Part shown: positions 7,993-16,936 of the stretch, piece by piece | Layout: every line of letters begins with the position of its first letter | Numbering within the stretch: the first letter of the stretch is position 1 | DNA from: Halomarina halobia | Lineage (GTDB): Archaea > Halobacteriota > Halobacteria > Halobacteriales > Haloarculaceae | Direction of reading: 5' to 3' | NCBI RefSeq assembly: GCF_029338575.1 | Contig: NZ_CP119992.1 | Location: 806,001-870,000, forward strand | DNA length: 64,000 bases | Translations under genes and position numbers: made by a program | The notes under the pieces: generated by a model | What the model was told of the DNA's origin: nothing | Database searches by the model: none | What the model saw: only the letters and a program-made list of their open reading frames with translations

Positions 7993-8012
7993 TTCTCCGC
8001 GCCGTCGGGGGA

Positions 8013-8669
8013 TCACTCCGCGAGGCTCCAGCGGAGCACCGCACCGCCGTCGAGGAGTTCCACGTCGTCGAGTTCGAGGCGGGGGAAGTCGTCGACGAAC
8101 CCCTCGCCGTCGGCGAGCGTCGGTGCGTCCCGGCCGCCGATCAGGAGGGGGCCGACGAACACCGACAGTTCGTCCACGAGGCCCGCCTCGACCAGCGAGA
8201 AGATCAGTTCGCCGCCCCCCTCGACCAGGAGGTCGGCGACGCCGTCGTCGGAGAGCGCGCCGAGCGCCGCGGCGAGGTCCACGCGCCCCTCCCCGGCGAC
8301 GACGAGTCCCGCTCCCGCCCCGACGAGCGCCCTGCGGCGGTCCGCGGGGGCGGCCTCGCTCGCGAGGACGTAGGTCGGCGCGTCGCCCCGGAGGATCTCC
8401 GCGTCGGGGGGCGTCCGCGCCCGGGAGTCGGCCACGACGCGGGCGGGGACGCCCGACTTCCCGACCCGTTGGCGGTGCTTGCGATCGAACCGAACGAGCG
8501 AGGGATCGTCCGCGAGGACGGTGCCGACGCCGACCATCACGGCGTCGGCCGCCGCCCGCAGGCGGTCCACGCGGGCGAAGTCGTCGTCGCCGCTGATGCG
8601 CACCTGCTCGCGCCGTCGGGTCGACAGCTTCCCGTCGGCGCTCATCGCGGCGTTGACGAGGACGTGCAT
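8013..8669 (-). CDS. 2,5-diamino-6-(ribosylamino)-pyrimidinone 5'-phosphate reductase
   Basis: RibD C-terminal/dihydrofolate-reductase-fold enzyme of archaeal riboflavin synthesis. It reduces the ribosylamino-pyrimidine product of GTP cyclohydrolase III using NAD(P)H. It has 218 aa, starting MHVLVNAAMSADGKLSTRRRE, the archaeal family N-terminus. Conserved parts are DAVMVGVGTVLADDPSL near 45-60, RVVADSRARTPP, and the cofactor-binding VADLLVEGGGELIFSLVEAGLVDEL at about 140-165. An upstream in-frame extension of 38 codons reads into the RPA1 promoter and was rejected. It stands alone and is divergent from rpa1. Confidence 0.88.
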   Translation of the reverse strand: MHVLVNAAMSADGKLSTRRREQVRISGDDDFARVDRLRAAADAVMVGVGTVLADDPSLVRFDRKHRQRVGKSGVPARVVADSRARTPPDAEILRGDAPTYVLASEAAPADRRRALVGAGAGLVVAGEGRVDLAAALGALSDDGVADLLVEGGGELIFSLVEAGLVDELSVFVGPLLIGGRDAPTLADGEGFVDDFPRLELDDVELLDGGAVLRWSLAE

Positions 8670-8724
8670 GGAGTGAGTGTACCGCCGAGGGGTATCGGAA
8701 TTTCGGATCGCGATCGTGCGAACG

Positions 8725-8732
8725 CTTTTAGT
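8725..8732 (+). promoter_or_regulatory. TATA-like box of the rpa1 operon
   Basis: CTTTTAGT centred about 27 nt upstream of the rpa1 ATG at 8756, consistent with a leaderless transcript covering rpa1, rpap1 and the phosphoesterase. Confidence 0.5.
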
Positions 8733-8755
8733 ACAGACCGGGTAATGCTCTCCCG

Positions 8756-10024
8756 ATGGACATCGACGACCGTGCCGAGGCACTCGCCTCCGACCTCGGC
8801 GCAGACAACGAGGAGGTCAAAGCAGACCTGCAGAACCTCCTGGAGTACGACGTACCGATCGACGAGGCCGTCCAGAGCCTCCGCCGGAAGTACGGCGGAG
8901 GGGGCGGCGGGGCGGCCCCCGCCGCCAGGTCGATCGGCGACGTCACGACCGAGGACGCGAGCGTGACCGTCACCGCCCGCGTCCTCACCGTCGGCAAGCG
9001 GACCATCCGCTACCAGGGCGACGACTACACCATCTTCGAGGGCGAACTCGCCGACGAGAGCGGGAGGATCTCCTACACCGCCTGGACCGACTTCGGCCTC
9101 GAACCGGGCGCGACGATCACCGCCGGGAACGCGGGCGTCCGCGAGTGGGAGGGCGAACCGGAGCTCAACCTCGGCGAGAGCACCGACGTCACGTTCGAGG
9201 ACGAGACGCTCTCGGTCCCCTACGAGATCGGCGGCGACGCGTCGCTCGCGGACCTCGATCCCGGCGACCGCGGCGTCAACGTCGAGGCCGTCGTCCTCGA
9301 AGTGGAGTCGCGCACCATCGACGGACGGGACGGCCCGACGGACATCCTGAGCGGCGTGCTGGCCGACGAGACCGCCCGCCTGCCGTTCACCGACTGGAAC
9401 CCGCACCCCGACGTCGCCGAGGGCGCGTCGCTCCGGCTCGAGAACTGCTACGTCCGCGAGTTCCGCGGCGTCCCCTCGGTCAACCTCTCGGAGTTCACGA
9501 CGGTGACGCCGCTCGACCGGGCGGTCGAGGTGAGCGACGCGGCCCCGCGCAGGGCCGTCGGGGAGGCGGTCGCCGAGGGCGGCGCGTTCGACGTCGAACT
9601 CGTCGGCAACCTGCTCGACGTGCGCGACGGCTCGGGGCTCATCCAGCGCTGCCCGGAGTGCAACCGCGTCATCCAGAACGGCCAGTGTCGCAGCCACGGC
9701 GAGGTCGACGGCGTGGACGACCTGCGCGTGAAGGCCATCCTCGACGACGGGACGGGCACCGTGACCGCCGTCCTCGACCGCGACCTCACCGAGGAGGTCT
9801 ACGGCGGGACGCTCGCGGACGCCCTCGAGCACGCCCGCGACGCGATGGACAAGGAGGTCGTCGCCGACGACATCGCGGAGCGCGTCGTCGGCAAGGAGTA
9901 CCGCGTCCGCGGGGTGCTCTCCGTGGACGAGTACGGCGCGAACCTCGACGCGAGCGAGTTCGACCTCGTCGAGGAGGACCCCGGCGAACGCGCTCGGGCG
10001 CTCCTGACGGAGGTGAGCGCGTGA
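8756..10024 (+). CDS. rpa1: Replication protein A, RPA1-type single-stranded DNA-binding protein
   Basis: Binds single-stranded DNA in replication, repair and recombination. It has 422 aa. A helical N-terminal domain (about 1-48) is followed by a Gly-rich linker. OB folds lie at roughly 65-150, 170-255 and 280-400. The last contains a zinc finger with Cys 299, Cys 302, Cys 311 and His 314 (CPECN...CRSH). The layout rpa1-rpap1-phosphoesterase matches the described Haloferax volcanii rpa1 operon, and length and OB count fit RPA1 rather than the shorter RPA3. Its stop overlaps the GTG start of rpap1 (GTGA), so the partners should be made together. Confidence 0.9.
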   Translation: MDIDDRAEALASDLGADNEEVKADLQNLLEYDVPIDEAVQSLRRKYGGGGGGAAPAARSIGDVTTEDASVTVTARVLTVGKRTIRYQGDDYTIFEGELADESGRISYTAWTDFGLEPGATITAGNAGVREWEGEPELNLGESTDVTFEDETLSVPYEIGGDASLADLDPGDRGVNVEAVVLEVESRTIDGRDGPTDILSGVLADETARLPFTDWNPHPDVAEGASLRLENCYVREFRGVPSVNLSEFTTVTPLDRAVEVSDAAPRRAVGEAVAEGGAFDVELVGNLLDVRDGSGLIQRCPECNRVIQNGQCRSHGEVDGVDDLRVKAILDDGTGTVTAVLDRDLTEEVYGGTLADALEHARDAMDKEVVADDIAERVVGKEYRVRGVLSVDEYGANLDASEFDLVEEDPGERARALLTEVSA

Positions 10025-11622
10025 GCTCCGCGCCCGGCCGCCGGGAGGTCGCCCACCGCCTGTTCGCCGCCGAGTTCAACGACGCGGAGTACTCCTACTC
10101 CGAGAGCGACGAGGAGCGCGCGCCGAACTACGTCGTTACGCCGACGGGCGCGCGGGTCAACCGACTGTTCGCCGCGGGCGTCGTCACCGAGGTGACGCAG
10201 GCGGGCGAGAACGTCCTCCGGGCGCGGGTCGTGGACCCGACGGGCGCGTTCGTCGTCTACGCCGGGCAGTACCAGCCCGAGGCGATGGCGTTTCTCGACC
10301 GCGTCGAACCGCCCGCGTTCGTCGCCGTGACCGGCAAGGCCCGCACCTTCCAGCCGGAGGACTCCGAGGTCGTCTACACCTCCGTGCGCCCGGAGAGCAT
10401 GAGCGAGATCGACGCCGACACGCGCGACCGCTGGACGGTCAACGCCGCGGAGCGGACGCTCGAACGCGTCGCCACCGTCGCGGCGGCGCTCGACTCCGGG
10501 CTGAGCGGGTCGGGGCTGCGCGAGGCGCTCTCCGAGGCCGGCGTGGACGCGAGCCTCGCCGCCGGCATCCCGATCGCGATGGAGCAGTACGGCACCACAC
10601 GGGGCTACCTCGCGGCGCTACAGGACCTCGCGCTCGACGCCGCGCGCCTCGTCGCCGACGAGGTGGACGAGGTGGGCGACCTCGCCGTCGCGCCCGACGA
10701 GGGCGGCGACGAACCGTTCGCGCCCGCCGTCGACGTGGCTCTCGACCTCGACGCGGAAGCGGTCGCACCGGGCACGATGGCGACCAGCACCGACGTGGCG
10801 GAGATGGAGCGGACAGCGGAGACCGAGTCGGCGTCGGAGGCCGACCCCGAGCCCGAGACGACGGAGCGGACGGCGGCGGACGCGGACGCCGAGTCCGAGG
10901 CGGCGGCCGAGGAGCGGGAGGCCGAACCCGAGCCGGAACCCGAATCCGCGGAGGCCGAATCGGCGTCCGCCGCCCCCAAACCGACCGCCGACTCCGAGCC
11001 CGCCGCCGAGCCGGAAGACGCCGCGGAGGACGCGGCCGCCGAGGGTGAACCGACCGCGGAGGACGAACTCGGCGACTTCGACCCGGGCGAGTTCGATCCG
11101 GACGACTTCGAGCTCGACGAGGAGACCCGCCAGGAGGTCGAGGAGGAGTTCGGCACGGAGTTCTCGAGCGGCGGCGATGTCGAACCGGCGGGTGAGGCCG
11201 ACATCGAACCCGAGACGCCCGCCGCCGAACCCGAGGGCGCGTCCGAGGCGGAACCGGAGCCCGAGCCGGAACCCGCATCCGAGGCCGAGGCGGAGACCAC
11301 CGCCGAGGGGGAACCCGATCTCGACTCCGACCGCGAACTCGCGGCGGAGGTGGGCGACGAACCCGCCGAGGAGCCCGAGCCCGCGGGGAGATCCGACGAG
11401 CCAGCAGGGGACGAACCGGCCGAGGAGTTCGACCTCGAGGAGGTCCTGCTGGCGACGATGCGCGAGCTGGACGACGGCGACGGCGCGCCGCGCGAGGAGC
11501 TGATCGGGCGGGTGGCCGACGCCACCGGCGCGGGCGAGGACGAAATCGAGGACGCGATACAGGACGCGCTGATGAGCGGCCAGTGCTACGAGCCGAGTGA
11601 CGACCGCCTCAAGCCCATCTAG
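10021..11622 (+). CDS. rpap1: RPA-associated protein (RPAP1-type, COG3390)
   Basis: Partner of RPA1 that forms a complex with it in Haloferax. It has 533 aa from a GTG overlapping the rpa1 stop. Residues about 1-240 form the conserved domain: REVAHRLFAAEFNDAEYSYSE, an OB-like part with GAFVVYAGQYQPEAMAFL, then a helical part. From about 245 to 480 it is an extremely Glu/Ala/Pro/Asp-rich low-complexity linker. The last 60 residues (EEVLLATMRELDDGDGAPREELIGRVADATGAG) look like a winged helix that could bind DNA or protein. The acidic linker is probably disordered even by haloarchaeal standards. It is 2 bp from the next gene. Confidence 0.88.
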   Translation: MSSAPGRREVAHRLFAAEFNDAEYSYSESDEERAPNYVVTPTGARVNRLFAAGVVTEVTQAGENVLRARVVDPTGAFVVYAGQYQPEAMAFLDRVEPPAFVAVTGKARTFQPEDSEVVYTSVRPESMSEIDADTRDRWTVNAAERTLERVATVAAALDSGLSGSGLREALSEAGVDASLAAGIPIAMEQYGTTRGYLAALQDLALDAARLVADEVDEVGDLAVAPDEGGDEPFAPAVDVALDLDAEAVAPGTMATSTDVAEMERTAETESASEADPEPETTERTAADADAESEAAAEEREAEPEPEPESAEAESASAAPKPTADSEPAAEPEDAAEDAAAEGEPTAEDELGDFDPGEFDPDDFELDEETRQEVEEEFGTEFSSGGDVEPAGEADIEPETPAAEPEGASEAEPEPEPEPASEAEAETTAEGEPDLDSDRELAAEVGDEPAEEPEPAGRSDEPAGDEPAEEFDLEEVLLATMRELDDGDGAPREELIGRVADATGAGEDEIEDAIQDALMSGQCYEPSDDRLKPI

Positions 11623-11624
11623 CG

Positions 11625-12377
11625 GTGTTCGAGCCGGTCCCGGGGGAGCCGGCGGCCGTCGCGACGCTCGACGGGGACCGCGCGCTCGTCGTCGCCGACT
11701 ACCACGCCGGCCTCGAGGTCGCGCTCCGGTACGACGGCGTCGAGTTGCGCAGCCGCGCCGAGGAGCGACGCGAGGCGGTGCTCGACCTGCTCTCGCGCAC
11801 CGACGCGGAGCGCGCCGTCTTCCTCGGCGACCTCGGGAACGCCATCGGCGCGCCCGGCCGCGAGGAGCGCCGCGAGCTGGAGCGCCTGCTGTCGGCGGTC
11901 GTGGCGCGCGTACCCGTCACCGTGGTGCGGGGGAACCACGACGGCGGCCTCGAGGACGTGATCGATGCGATCGACGCCGCCCACTCCGTCGAGACGACCC
12001 CGAGCTGCGGCGCGCGGTTCGGGCGGGTCGGCCTCGTCCACGGCCACACGTGGCCCGGCCCGGACGTGCTCCGGGCGGACGTGGTCGCGATGGGTCACGA
12101 GCACCCGATGGTCCGCCTGGAGGACGAGGTGGGCGGCAGCCGCGCCGAGCGCGCGTGGCTCCGCGGCCGCCTGAACCCCGCGCCGTTCGAGGCGTTTCAC
12201 GGGTCGGTGGAGATCGACGGCGAACTCGTCGTCTGCCCGGCGTTCAACGACCTGCTCGGCGGGACGTGGACGAACGCCGGCCAGGGCTTCCTCGCGCCGT
12301 TCCTCCCGGAAGGGATGGACGGCGCGCAGGCGTATCTGCTCGACGGGACGCGGCTGGGGGAGTACACGCGGGTGTGA
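11625..12377 (+). CDS. rpe: Calcineurin-like metallophosphoesterase of the RPA operon
   Basis: Two-metal phosphoesterase of 250 aa, third gene of the RPA1 operon; in Haloferax the equivalent gene is called rpe. All family motifs are present: DxH (Asp 25, His 27 in VADYHAG), GDxGN (Asp 69), GNHD (103-106), HGHT, and GHEHP further on. The GTG start two bases after the rpap1 stop gives the expected N-terminus. Its substrate is unknown. The linkage to RPA suggests a nucleic-acid or nucleotide phosphoester, but this is inference from context only. Confidence 0.85.
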   Translation: MFEPVPGEPAAVATLDGDRALVVADYHAGLEVALRYDGVELRSRAEERREAVLDLLSRTDAERAVFLGDLGNAIGAPGREERRELERLLSAVVARVPVTVVRGNHDGGLEDVIDAIDAAHSVETTPSCGARFGRVGLVHGHTWPGPDVLRADVVAMGHEHPMVRLEDEVGGSRAERAWLRGRLNPAPFEAFHGSVEIDGELVVCPAFNDLLGGTWTNAGQGFLAPFLPEGMDGAQAYLLDGTRLGEYTRV

Positions 12378-12527
12378 CGGTGGTCCGTCCGAACCGGTGC
12401 GCCGAGGCGACAGGCCGCGGCGTACGGGAGCGCCCGAACGTGTCGACGCCCGGACCGCGTCCCGCGAACGACCGTGCCAACCGCGAACACGCAGGCCTTA
12501 ATCGGCCGAAGATCCTACCGAAACCGA

Positions 12528-15377
12528 ATGAGTGAGCGCGAGGTGGCGGCGGGGATGGACGCGTTCACGCACCTCGGCGACCGGGTGCGGGCGGCGCTGT
12601 CGGAGCGGGGGTTCGAGACGCCCACGGAGCCCCAGCGCCGGGCGATCCCCGCCCTGGTCGCCGGGCGCAACGCGCTCGTCATCGCGCCGACCGGGACGGG
12701 GAAGACCGAGACGGCGATGCTGCCGGTGCTCGACGCCGTCGTGCGGCGGAAGGCCGACGAATCGACGGGCGTCCACGGCGTCTCGGCGCTCTACGTCACG
12801 CCGCTGCGGGCGCTGAACCGCGACATGCGCGAGCGCCTGGAGTGGTGGGGCGAGGAGCTGGACCTCGACATCGACGTCCGCCACGGCGACACCTCGCGGT
12901 ACCGCCGCACGCAGCAGGCGAACGATCCGCCCGACGTGCTCGTGACGACGCCCGAGACGCTCCAGGCGATGCTCACGGGCGAGAAGCTCCGGCGGGCGCT
13001 CGCGGACGTGCGCCACGTCGTCGTCGACGAGGTGCACGAGCTGGCGAGTTCGAAGCGCGGCGCGCAGTTGACCGTCGGGCTGGAGCGGCTGTACGAACTC
13101 GCCGGGGACTTCCAGCGCGTCGGCCTCTCGGCGACGGTGGGGGACCCGGAGGAGGTCGGGAAGTTCCTCACGGGCGACCGGGGATGCGCCGTCGTGGAGG
13201 TCGACGTTGGAAGCGAGCTCGACCTGCACGTGCTCACGCCCGAGGTCACGCCGGAGGACGAGCGCCTCGCCGGGCGGCTGATGACCGACCCCGACGTCGC
13301 GAGCCACGTCCGGGCGATCCGGGACGTGATCGAGGAAAACGAGTCGACGCTCGTGTTCGTCAACACCCGACAGACGGCGGAGGCGCTCGGCTCGCGGTTC
13401 AAGGAGCTCGACGTCAACATCGGCATCCACCACGGCTCGCTCTCGAAGGAGGCCCGGATCGAGGTGGAGGACGACTTCAAGGCGGGGGGGATCGACGCGC
13501 TCCTCTGCACGTCGTCGATGGAGCTCGGCATCGACGTGGGGCGCATCGACCACGTGGTGCAGTACTCCAGTCCGCGGCAGGTCTCGCGCCTGCTCCAGCG
13601 CGTGGGGCGGGCGGGCCACCGCCGGGACGTGGTCTCCTCGGGGACGGTCGTCACGACGCGCCCGGACGACACGTTCGAGGCGCTGGTCATCGCGGACCGG
13701 GCGCGACGCGGCGCGGTCGAACCCGCCAACATCCACCACGGCAGCCTCGACACGGTCGCGAACCAGATCGCCGGCCTGCTGATGGACTTCGGCGAGATCG
13801 ACGCGGTGCGGGCGTACGAGATCGTCACCCGCGCCTACCCGTTTCGCGACCTCGAACCGGAGGCGTTCCGCGAGGTGGTGCGCGAACTCTCCGGGAACCG
13901 TATCCTCTGGCTCGACGAGGCGGCCGACCGGCTGGAGAAGTCGAGCGGGACGTGGCAGTACGTCTACGCCAACCTCTCGATGATCCCCGACGAGTCCACC
14001 TACCGCGTGTACGACATGGCCGCCGGGCGGGGGGTGGGGACGCTCGACGAGCGCTTCGTCGTCAACTTCGCCACGCCTGGGGAGGTGTTCATCCAGCGCG
14101 GCGAGATGTGGCGCATCACGGAGGTCGACGAGGAGGACGAGGAGGTGAAGGTGACGCCCGTCGGCGATCCCGCCGGCGAGGTGCCCTCCTGGACCGGCCA
14201 GGAGATCCCCGTCCCGTTCGCGGTGGCCCAGGAGGTAGCCGACCTCCGGGCGTGGGCGCGCGAGCGGTTCGACGTGGGCGAGTCGCGCGCTGCGGTCGCC
14301 CGCTGGCTCGGCGAGCGGTACCCCACGGACGAGCACACGGCGGGCGAGGCCCTGAAACAGGTCGAGGCCCACGAGGCGGCGGTGCCCGCGGCGGACCGCG
14401 TCGTCGTCGAGTTCTTCGGCCGCGAGGTCGTGGTCAACGCGGCCTTCGGCCACCGCACGAACGAGACGCTCGGGCGGCTCGTCTCGGCGCTGCTCGGCCA
14501 GCGCACCGGGTCGTCGGTGGCGATGGACGTCGATCCCTACCGGATCGAACTCGAGGTGCCCCGCGGCGTGACGGGCTACGACGTGGTCGAGGTGCTCGAG
14601 GGGACCGACCCGGACCACGTGCGGACGCTCATCGAACTGTCACTCAAGAACGCCGACGCGCTGAAGTTCAAGCTCGCGCAGGTCGCGGCGAAGTTCGGCG
14701 CGCTCAAACGCTGGCGCGGGGGGACGAACGGCTTCGGGCGCTCGCGCCTGCTCGAGGCGCTCCGCGACACGCCGATCTACGACGAGGCCGTCCGGGAGGT
14801 GCTCCACGAGGACCTCGACGTGCCGACCGCGAGCACCGTCCTGGGCCGGATCCGCTCGGCCGAGGTCGCCGTCGAGGCGATCAACGAGCGCACGTCGATC
14901 GGGCGCGGCGGCCGCTCGTCAGGCCGGGAGCTCCTCGCCCCCGAGAACGCCGACGCGAGCGTCGTCGAGACGGTGCGCGAGCGCATTCAGGAGGACCGCG
15001 TTCTCCTGCTCTGCGTCCACTGCAGGGAGTGGACGCGCACCCAGCAGGTGAGGCGCGTCCCCGAACAGCCCGAGTGCCCGCGCTGCGGGTCGACGCGGAT
15101 CGCCGCGCTCAACCCGTGGGCCGACGAGGTGGTGACGGCCGTCCGGGCGACCGAGAAGGACGAGGAGCAGGAGAGGCAGACCCGGCGCGCCTACCGCGCG
15201 GCCGGCCTCGTCCAGAGCCACGGCAAGCGGGCGGTGATCGCGCTGGCGGCCCGCGGCGTCGGCCCGCACAACGCCGCCCGCATCATCTCGAAGCTCCGCG
15301 AGAACGAGGACGACTTCTACCGCGACATCCTCGCCCAGGAGCGCCAGTACGCACGGACGAAGTCGTTCTGGGATTGA
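12528..15377 (+). CDS. lhr: Lhr-type superfamily 2 ATP-dependent helicase
   Basis: Large DEVH-box helicase of 949 aa. RecA1 has Walker A GTGKT at 56-60 and DEVH at 167-170, with SAT (GLSATVGDP) following. RecA2 carries TLVFVNTRQTAEALG, SSMELGIDVGRIDHVVQ and the QRVGRAGHR motif VI near 365. The Lhr winged-helix/beta-barrel region follows. Near the C-terminus are CVHC and CPRC pairs (residues about 830-860) that may bind zinc. Lhr enzymes unwind DNA or RNA:DNA hybrids in a 3'-5' direction and are linked to repair. A weak TATA-like CCTTAATC about 30 nt before the ATG fits a leaderless mRNA. Confidence 0.9.
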   Translation: MSEREVAAGMDAFTHLGDRVRAALSERGFETPTEPQRRAIPALVAGRNALVIAPTGTGKTETAMLPVLDAVVRRKADESTGVHGVSALYVTPLRALNRDMRERLEWWGEELDLDIDVRHGDTSRYRRTQQANDPPDVLVTTPETLQAMLTGEKLRRALADVRHVVVDEVHELASSKRGAQLTVGLERLYELAGDFQRVGLSATVGDPEEVGKFLTGDRGCAVVEVDVGSELDLHVLTPEVTPEDERLAGRLMTDPDVASHVRAIRDVIEENESTLVFVNTRQTAEALGSRFKELDVNIGIHHGSLSKEARIEVEDDFKAGGIDALLCTSSMELGIDVGRIDHVVQYSSPRQVSRLLQRVGRAGHRRDVVSSGTVVTTRPDDTFEALVIADRARRGAVEPANIHHGSLDTVANQIAGLLMDFGEIDAVRAYEIVTRAYPFRDLEPEAFREVVRELSGNRILWLDEAADRLEKSSGTWQYVYANLSMIPDESTYRVYDMAAGRGVGTLDERFVVNFATPGEVFIQRGEMWRITEVDEEDEEVKVTPVGDPAGEVPSWTGQEIPVPFAVAQEVADLRAWARERFDVGESRAAVARWLGERYPTDEHTAGEALKQVEAHEAAVPAADRVVVEFFGREVVVNAAFGHRTNETLGRLVSALLGQRTGSSVAMDVDPYRIELEVPRGVTGYDVVEVLEGTDPDHVRTLIELSLKNADALKFKLAQVAAKFGALKRWRGGTNGFGRSRLLEALRDTPIYDEAVREVLHEDLDVPTASTVLGRIRSAEVAVEAINERTSIGRGGRSSGRELLAPENADASVVETVRERIQEDRVLLLCVHCREWTRTQQVRRVPEQPECPRCGSTRIAALNPWADEVVTAVRATEKDEEQERQTRRAYRAAGLVQSHGKRAVIALAARGVGPHNAARIISKLRENEDDFYRDILAQERQYARTKSFWD

Positions 15378-15805
15378 GCTTACAGCGACATTTGCGAAAC
15401 GAGTCGTGTACTCCGTCAGTTCGAGTAGACGTAGGACGTGGGCGTTACGGCGGTCGACCCGAGGATCAGTTCTCGAAAGCCCTCGCGCTCTCGACCGCTC
15501 CGGGCCTCGCTGCGCGATTCGCTCGCTCCCGTCGGTCGCTCGCTGTAGTGCTTGCTTCGTCCGGGAGGGACCGAGAGCGCTCGCCCTTTCAATCCGCCAG
15601 GGGCGGTTGCTCGATCCAGCCAGCGCCGAACTGCCGCCTGGTGCGTCCATTCCGGTGGACTCGAAGGGCAGGTCCGTAGCGCGAGGGCTTCGGAGTTCCG
15701 CTCGACAACCTCTCCGTTCTCCGTGACGGAACGTCGAGGGGAAAGCCCCGCGCTTTGGCGGCCGGACGCCGCCACGACTATCCCTCGGCCGCGCGATGGG
15801 CGGGC
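15378..15805. other. 428-bp gene-free stretch with a repeat-like element
   Basis: No convincing coding frame on either strand: the open frames have abnormal composition and no start signals. The stretch contains the imperfect palindrome described at 15473-15593. It also contains a run of alternating CGCTCGCTCG-type text that I associate with dispersed haloarchaeal intergenic repeats rather than genes. Confidence 0.6.
15473..15593. repeat. Imperfect long inverted repeat, probable dispersed haloarchaeal element
   Basis: CTCGAAAGCCCTCGCGCTCTCG at the left end is partly mirrored by CCGAGAGCGCTCGCCCTTTC at the right end (CGAGAGCGC and CTTTC match exactly). About 75 bp of CTCG/CGCT-rich sequence lies between. 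Sequences running from a GATTGAAAGGGCGAG-like edge to a GAGGGCTTTCG-like edge are, from memory, common in haloarchaeal intergenic DNA. No transposase is present. Confidence 0.45.
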
Positions 15806-16201
15806 ATGGAGCGCCACCGCGTCTCGAGCGGGACGGAGTGGGAGCCACGCGTCGGCTACTCGCGGGCCGTCCGCGTCGGGCCGCACGTCCGGGTGTCCGG
15901 CACGACGGCGACCGACGCGGACGGCGCGCTCGTCGGCCGCGGCGATCCCTACCGGCAGGCCGTTCGGGCGATCGAGAACGTCGAGGCGGCCCTCGAACGG
16001 GCCGACGCCTCCCTCGCGGACGTCGTCCGGACCCGACTGTTCGTGACCGACATCGACGACTGGGAGCGGATCGCGAACGCCCACGCCGAGTACTTCGGCG
16101 AGATCCGGCCCGCGACGAGCATGGTCGAGGTGAGCCGGCTCGTCGACCCCGACATGCTGGTCGAGATAGAGGCCGACGCGATCGTCGACGGGGAGGGCTG
16201 A
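15806..16201 (+). CDS. Rid family (YjgF/YER057c/UK114) protein without the catalytic Arg
   Basis: A 131-aa trimeric-fold protein of the Rid family. Canonical RidA members hydrolyse reactive enamines/imines from PLP enzymes. The fold signatures are GPHVRVSGTTATDADGALVG near 25-44, YRQAVRAIENVEAALERADASLADVVRTRLFVTDIDDW, and the C-terminal MVEVSRLVDPDMLVEIEADAI. In canonical RidA the segment PARSxVEV carries the catalytic Arg; here it reads PATSMVEV (Thr 104), so imine deaminase activity is doubtful and a different Rid subgroup is likely. It precedes a HAD phosphatase by 65 bp on the same strand. Confidence 0.85.
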   Translation: MERHRVSSGTEWEPRVGYSRAVRVGPHVRVSGTTATDADGALVGRGDPYRQAVRAIENVEAALERADASLADVVRTRLFVTDIDDWERIANAHAEYFGEIRPATSMVEVSRLVDPDMLVEIEADAIVDGEG

Positions 16202-16266
16202 CCGACCGAACCCGAGCGACGCCGTCCTCCGGTACGACTATCGTCACGTCGCGCGAGCGTCGGGAC

Positions 16267-16917
16267 ATGGACGCCGTCTGCTTCGACATGGACGGAGTGA
16301 TCGTCGACTCCGAGCGCCACTGGGCCCCCCTGGAGAACGAGCGCATCCTCCCGCGGGCGGTCGAGTCGGGGACCGTGACGGCGAGCGACATCACCGGGAT
16401 GAACGTCGCCGACCTCCACGCCCACCTCGCCGAGGAGTACGGGACGACGATGAGCGAGGCGGCGTTCGTCGCGCTGTACGACGAGGCCGCGGAGGAACTG
16501 TACACGGAGCGCGTCGCGCTCATCGAGGGGTTCGAGCCGCTGTGCGAGCGCCTGGGCGAGCGCGGCGCGGCGCTCTCGATCGTCTCCTCGTCGCCCCGCC
16601 GCTGGATCCGGTTCGTCCTCGATCGGTTCGACCTCCGCGGGGCGTTCGACGCGGTCGTGAGCGCGGAGGACGTCGACGGTCCGAGCAAGCCCGCGCCCGA
16701 CGTGTACGAGCGCGCCGCCGCGCGCCTCGATGCCGCCCCCGAGCGGTGCGTCGCCGTCGAGGACTCGGCCCACGGCGTCGCCGCGGCGACCGCCGCCGGG
16801 ATGTACTGCGTCGGCTACCGAACCGACGCGAACGAGTCGCAGGACCTCTCGGCCGCGGACGCGATCGCCGCCGGTCCAGCGGCGCTGCGCGAGCGCGTGG
16901 AGGCGCTCTGTGCGTGA
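16267..16917 (+). CDS. HAD-IA superfamily phosphatase
   Basis: Haloacid-dehalogenase-like hydrolase, 216 aa, related to phosphoglycolate phosphatase/beta-phosphoglucomutase. Motif I is DMDGVIVDS (nucleophile Asp 7, acid/base Asp 9), motif II is IVSSSPRRW, motif III Lys is in GPSKPAPDVYERAA, and motif IV is VAVEDSAHGV. A helical cap lies between residues about 15 and 85. Substrate cannot be told from sequence. It probably shares a transcript with the upstream Rid protein, a pairing that would suit metabolite repair, but this is inference. Confidence 0.87.
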   Translation: MDAVCFDMDGVIVDSERHWAPLENERILPRAVESGTVTASDITGMNVADLHAHLAEEYGTTMSEAAFVALYDEAAEELYTERVALIEGFEPLCERLGERGAALSIVSSSPRRWIRFVLDRFDLRGAFDAVVSAEDVDGPSKPAPDVYERAAARLDAAPERCVAVEDSAHGVAAATAAGMYCVGYRTDANESQDLSAADAIAAGPAALRERVEALCA

Positions 16918-16936
16918 CGGCGAACGTAGCGCGGTC

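Noticed and set aside
12498-14618. Long open frame on the strand opposite the Lhr helicase
   Set aside because: High GC keeps antisense frames open; the translation is Arg/His/Pro-rich with no domain, while the forward strand has all helicase motifs.
15406-15726. A 106-codon frame in the gene-free stretch after the Lhr gene
   Set aside because: Ser/Arg-rich, no start signal, and it coincides with repeat-like DNA.
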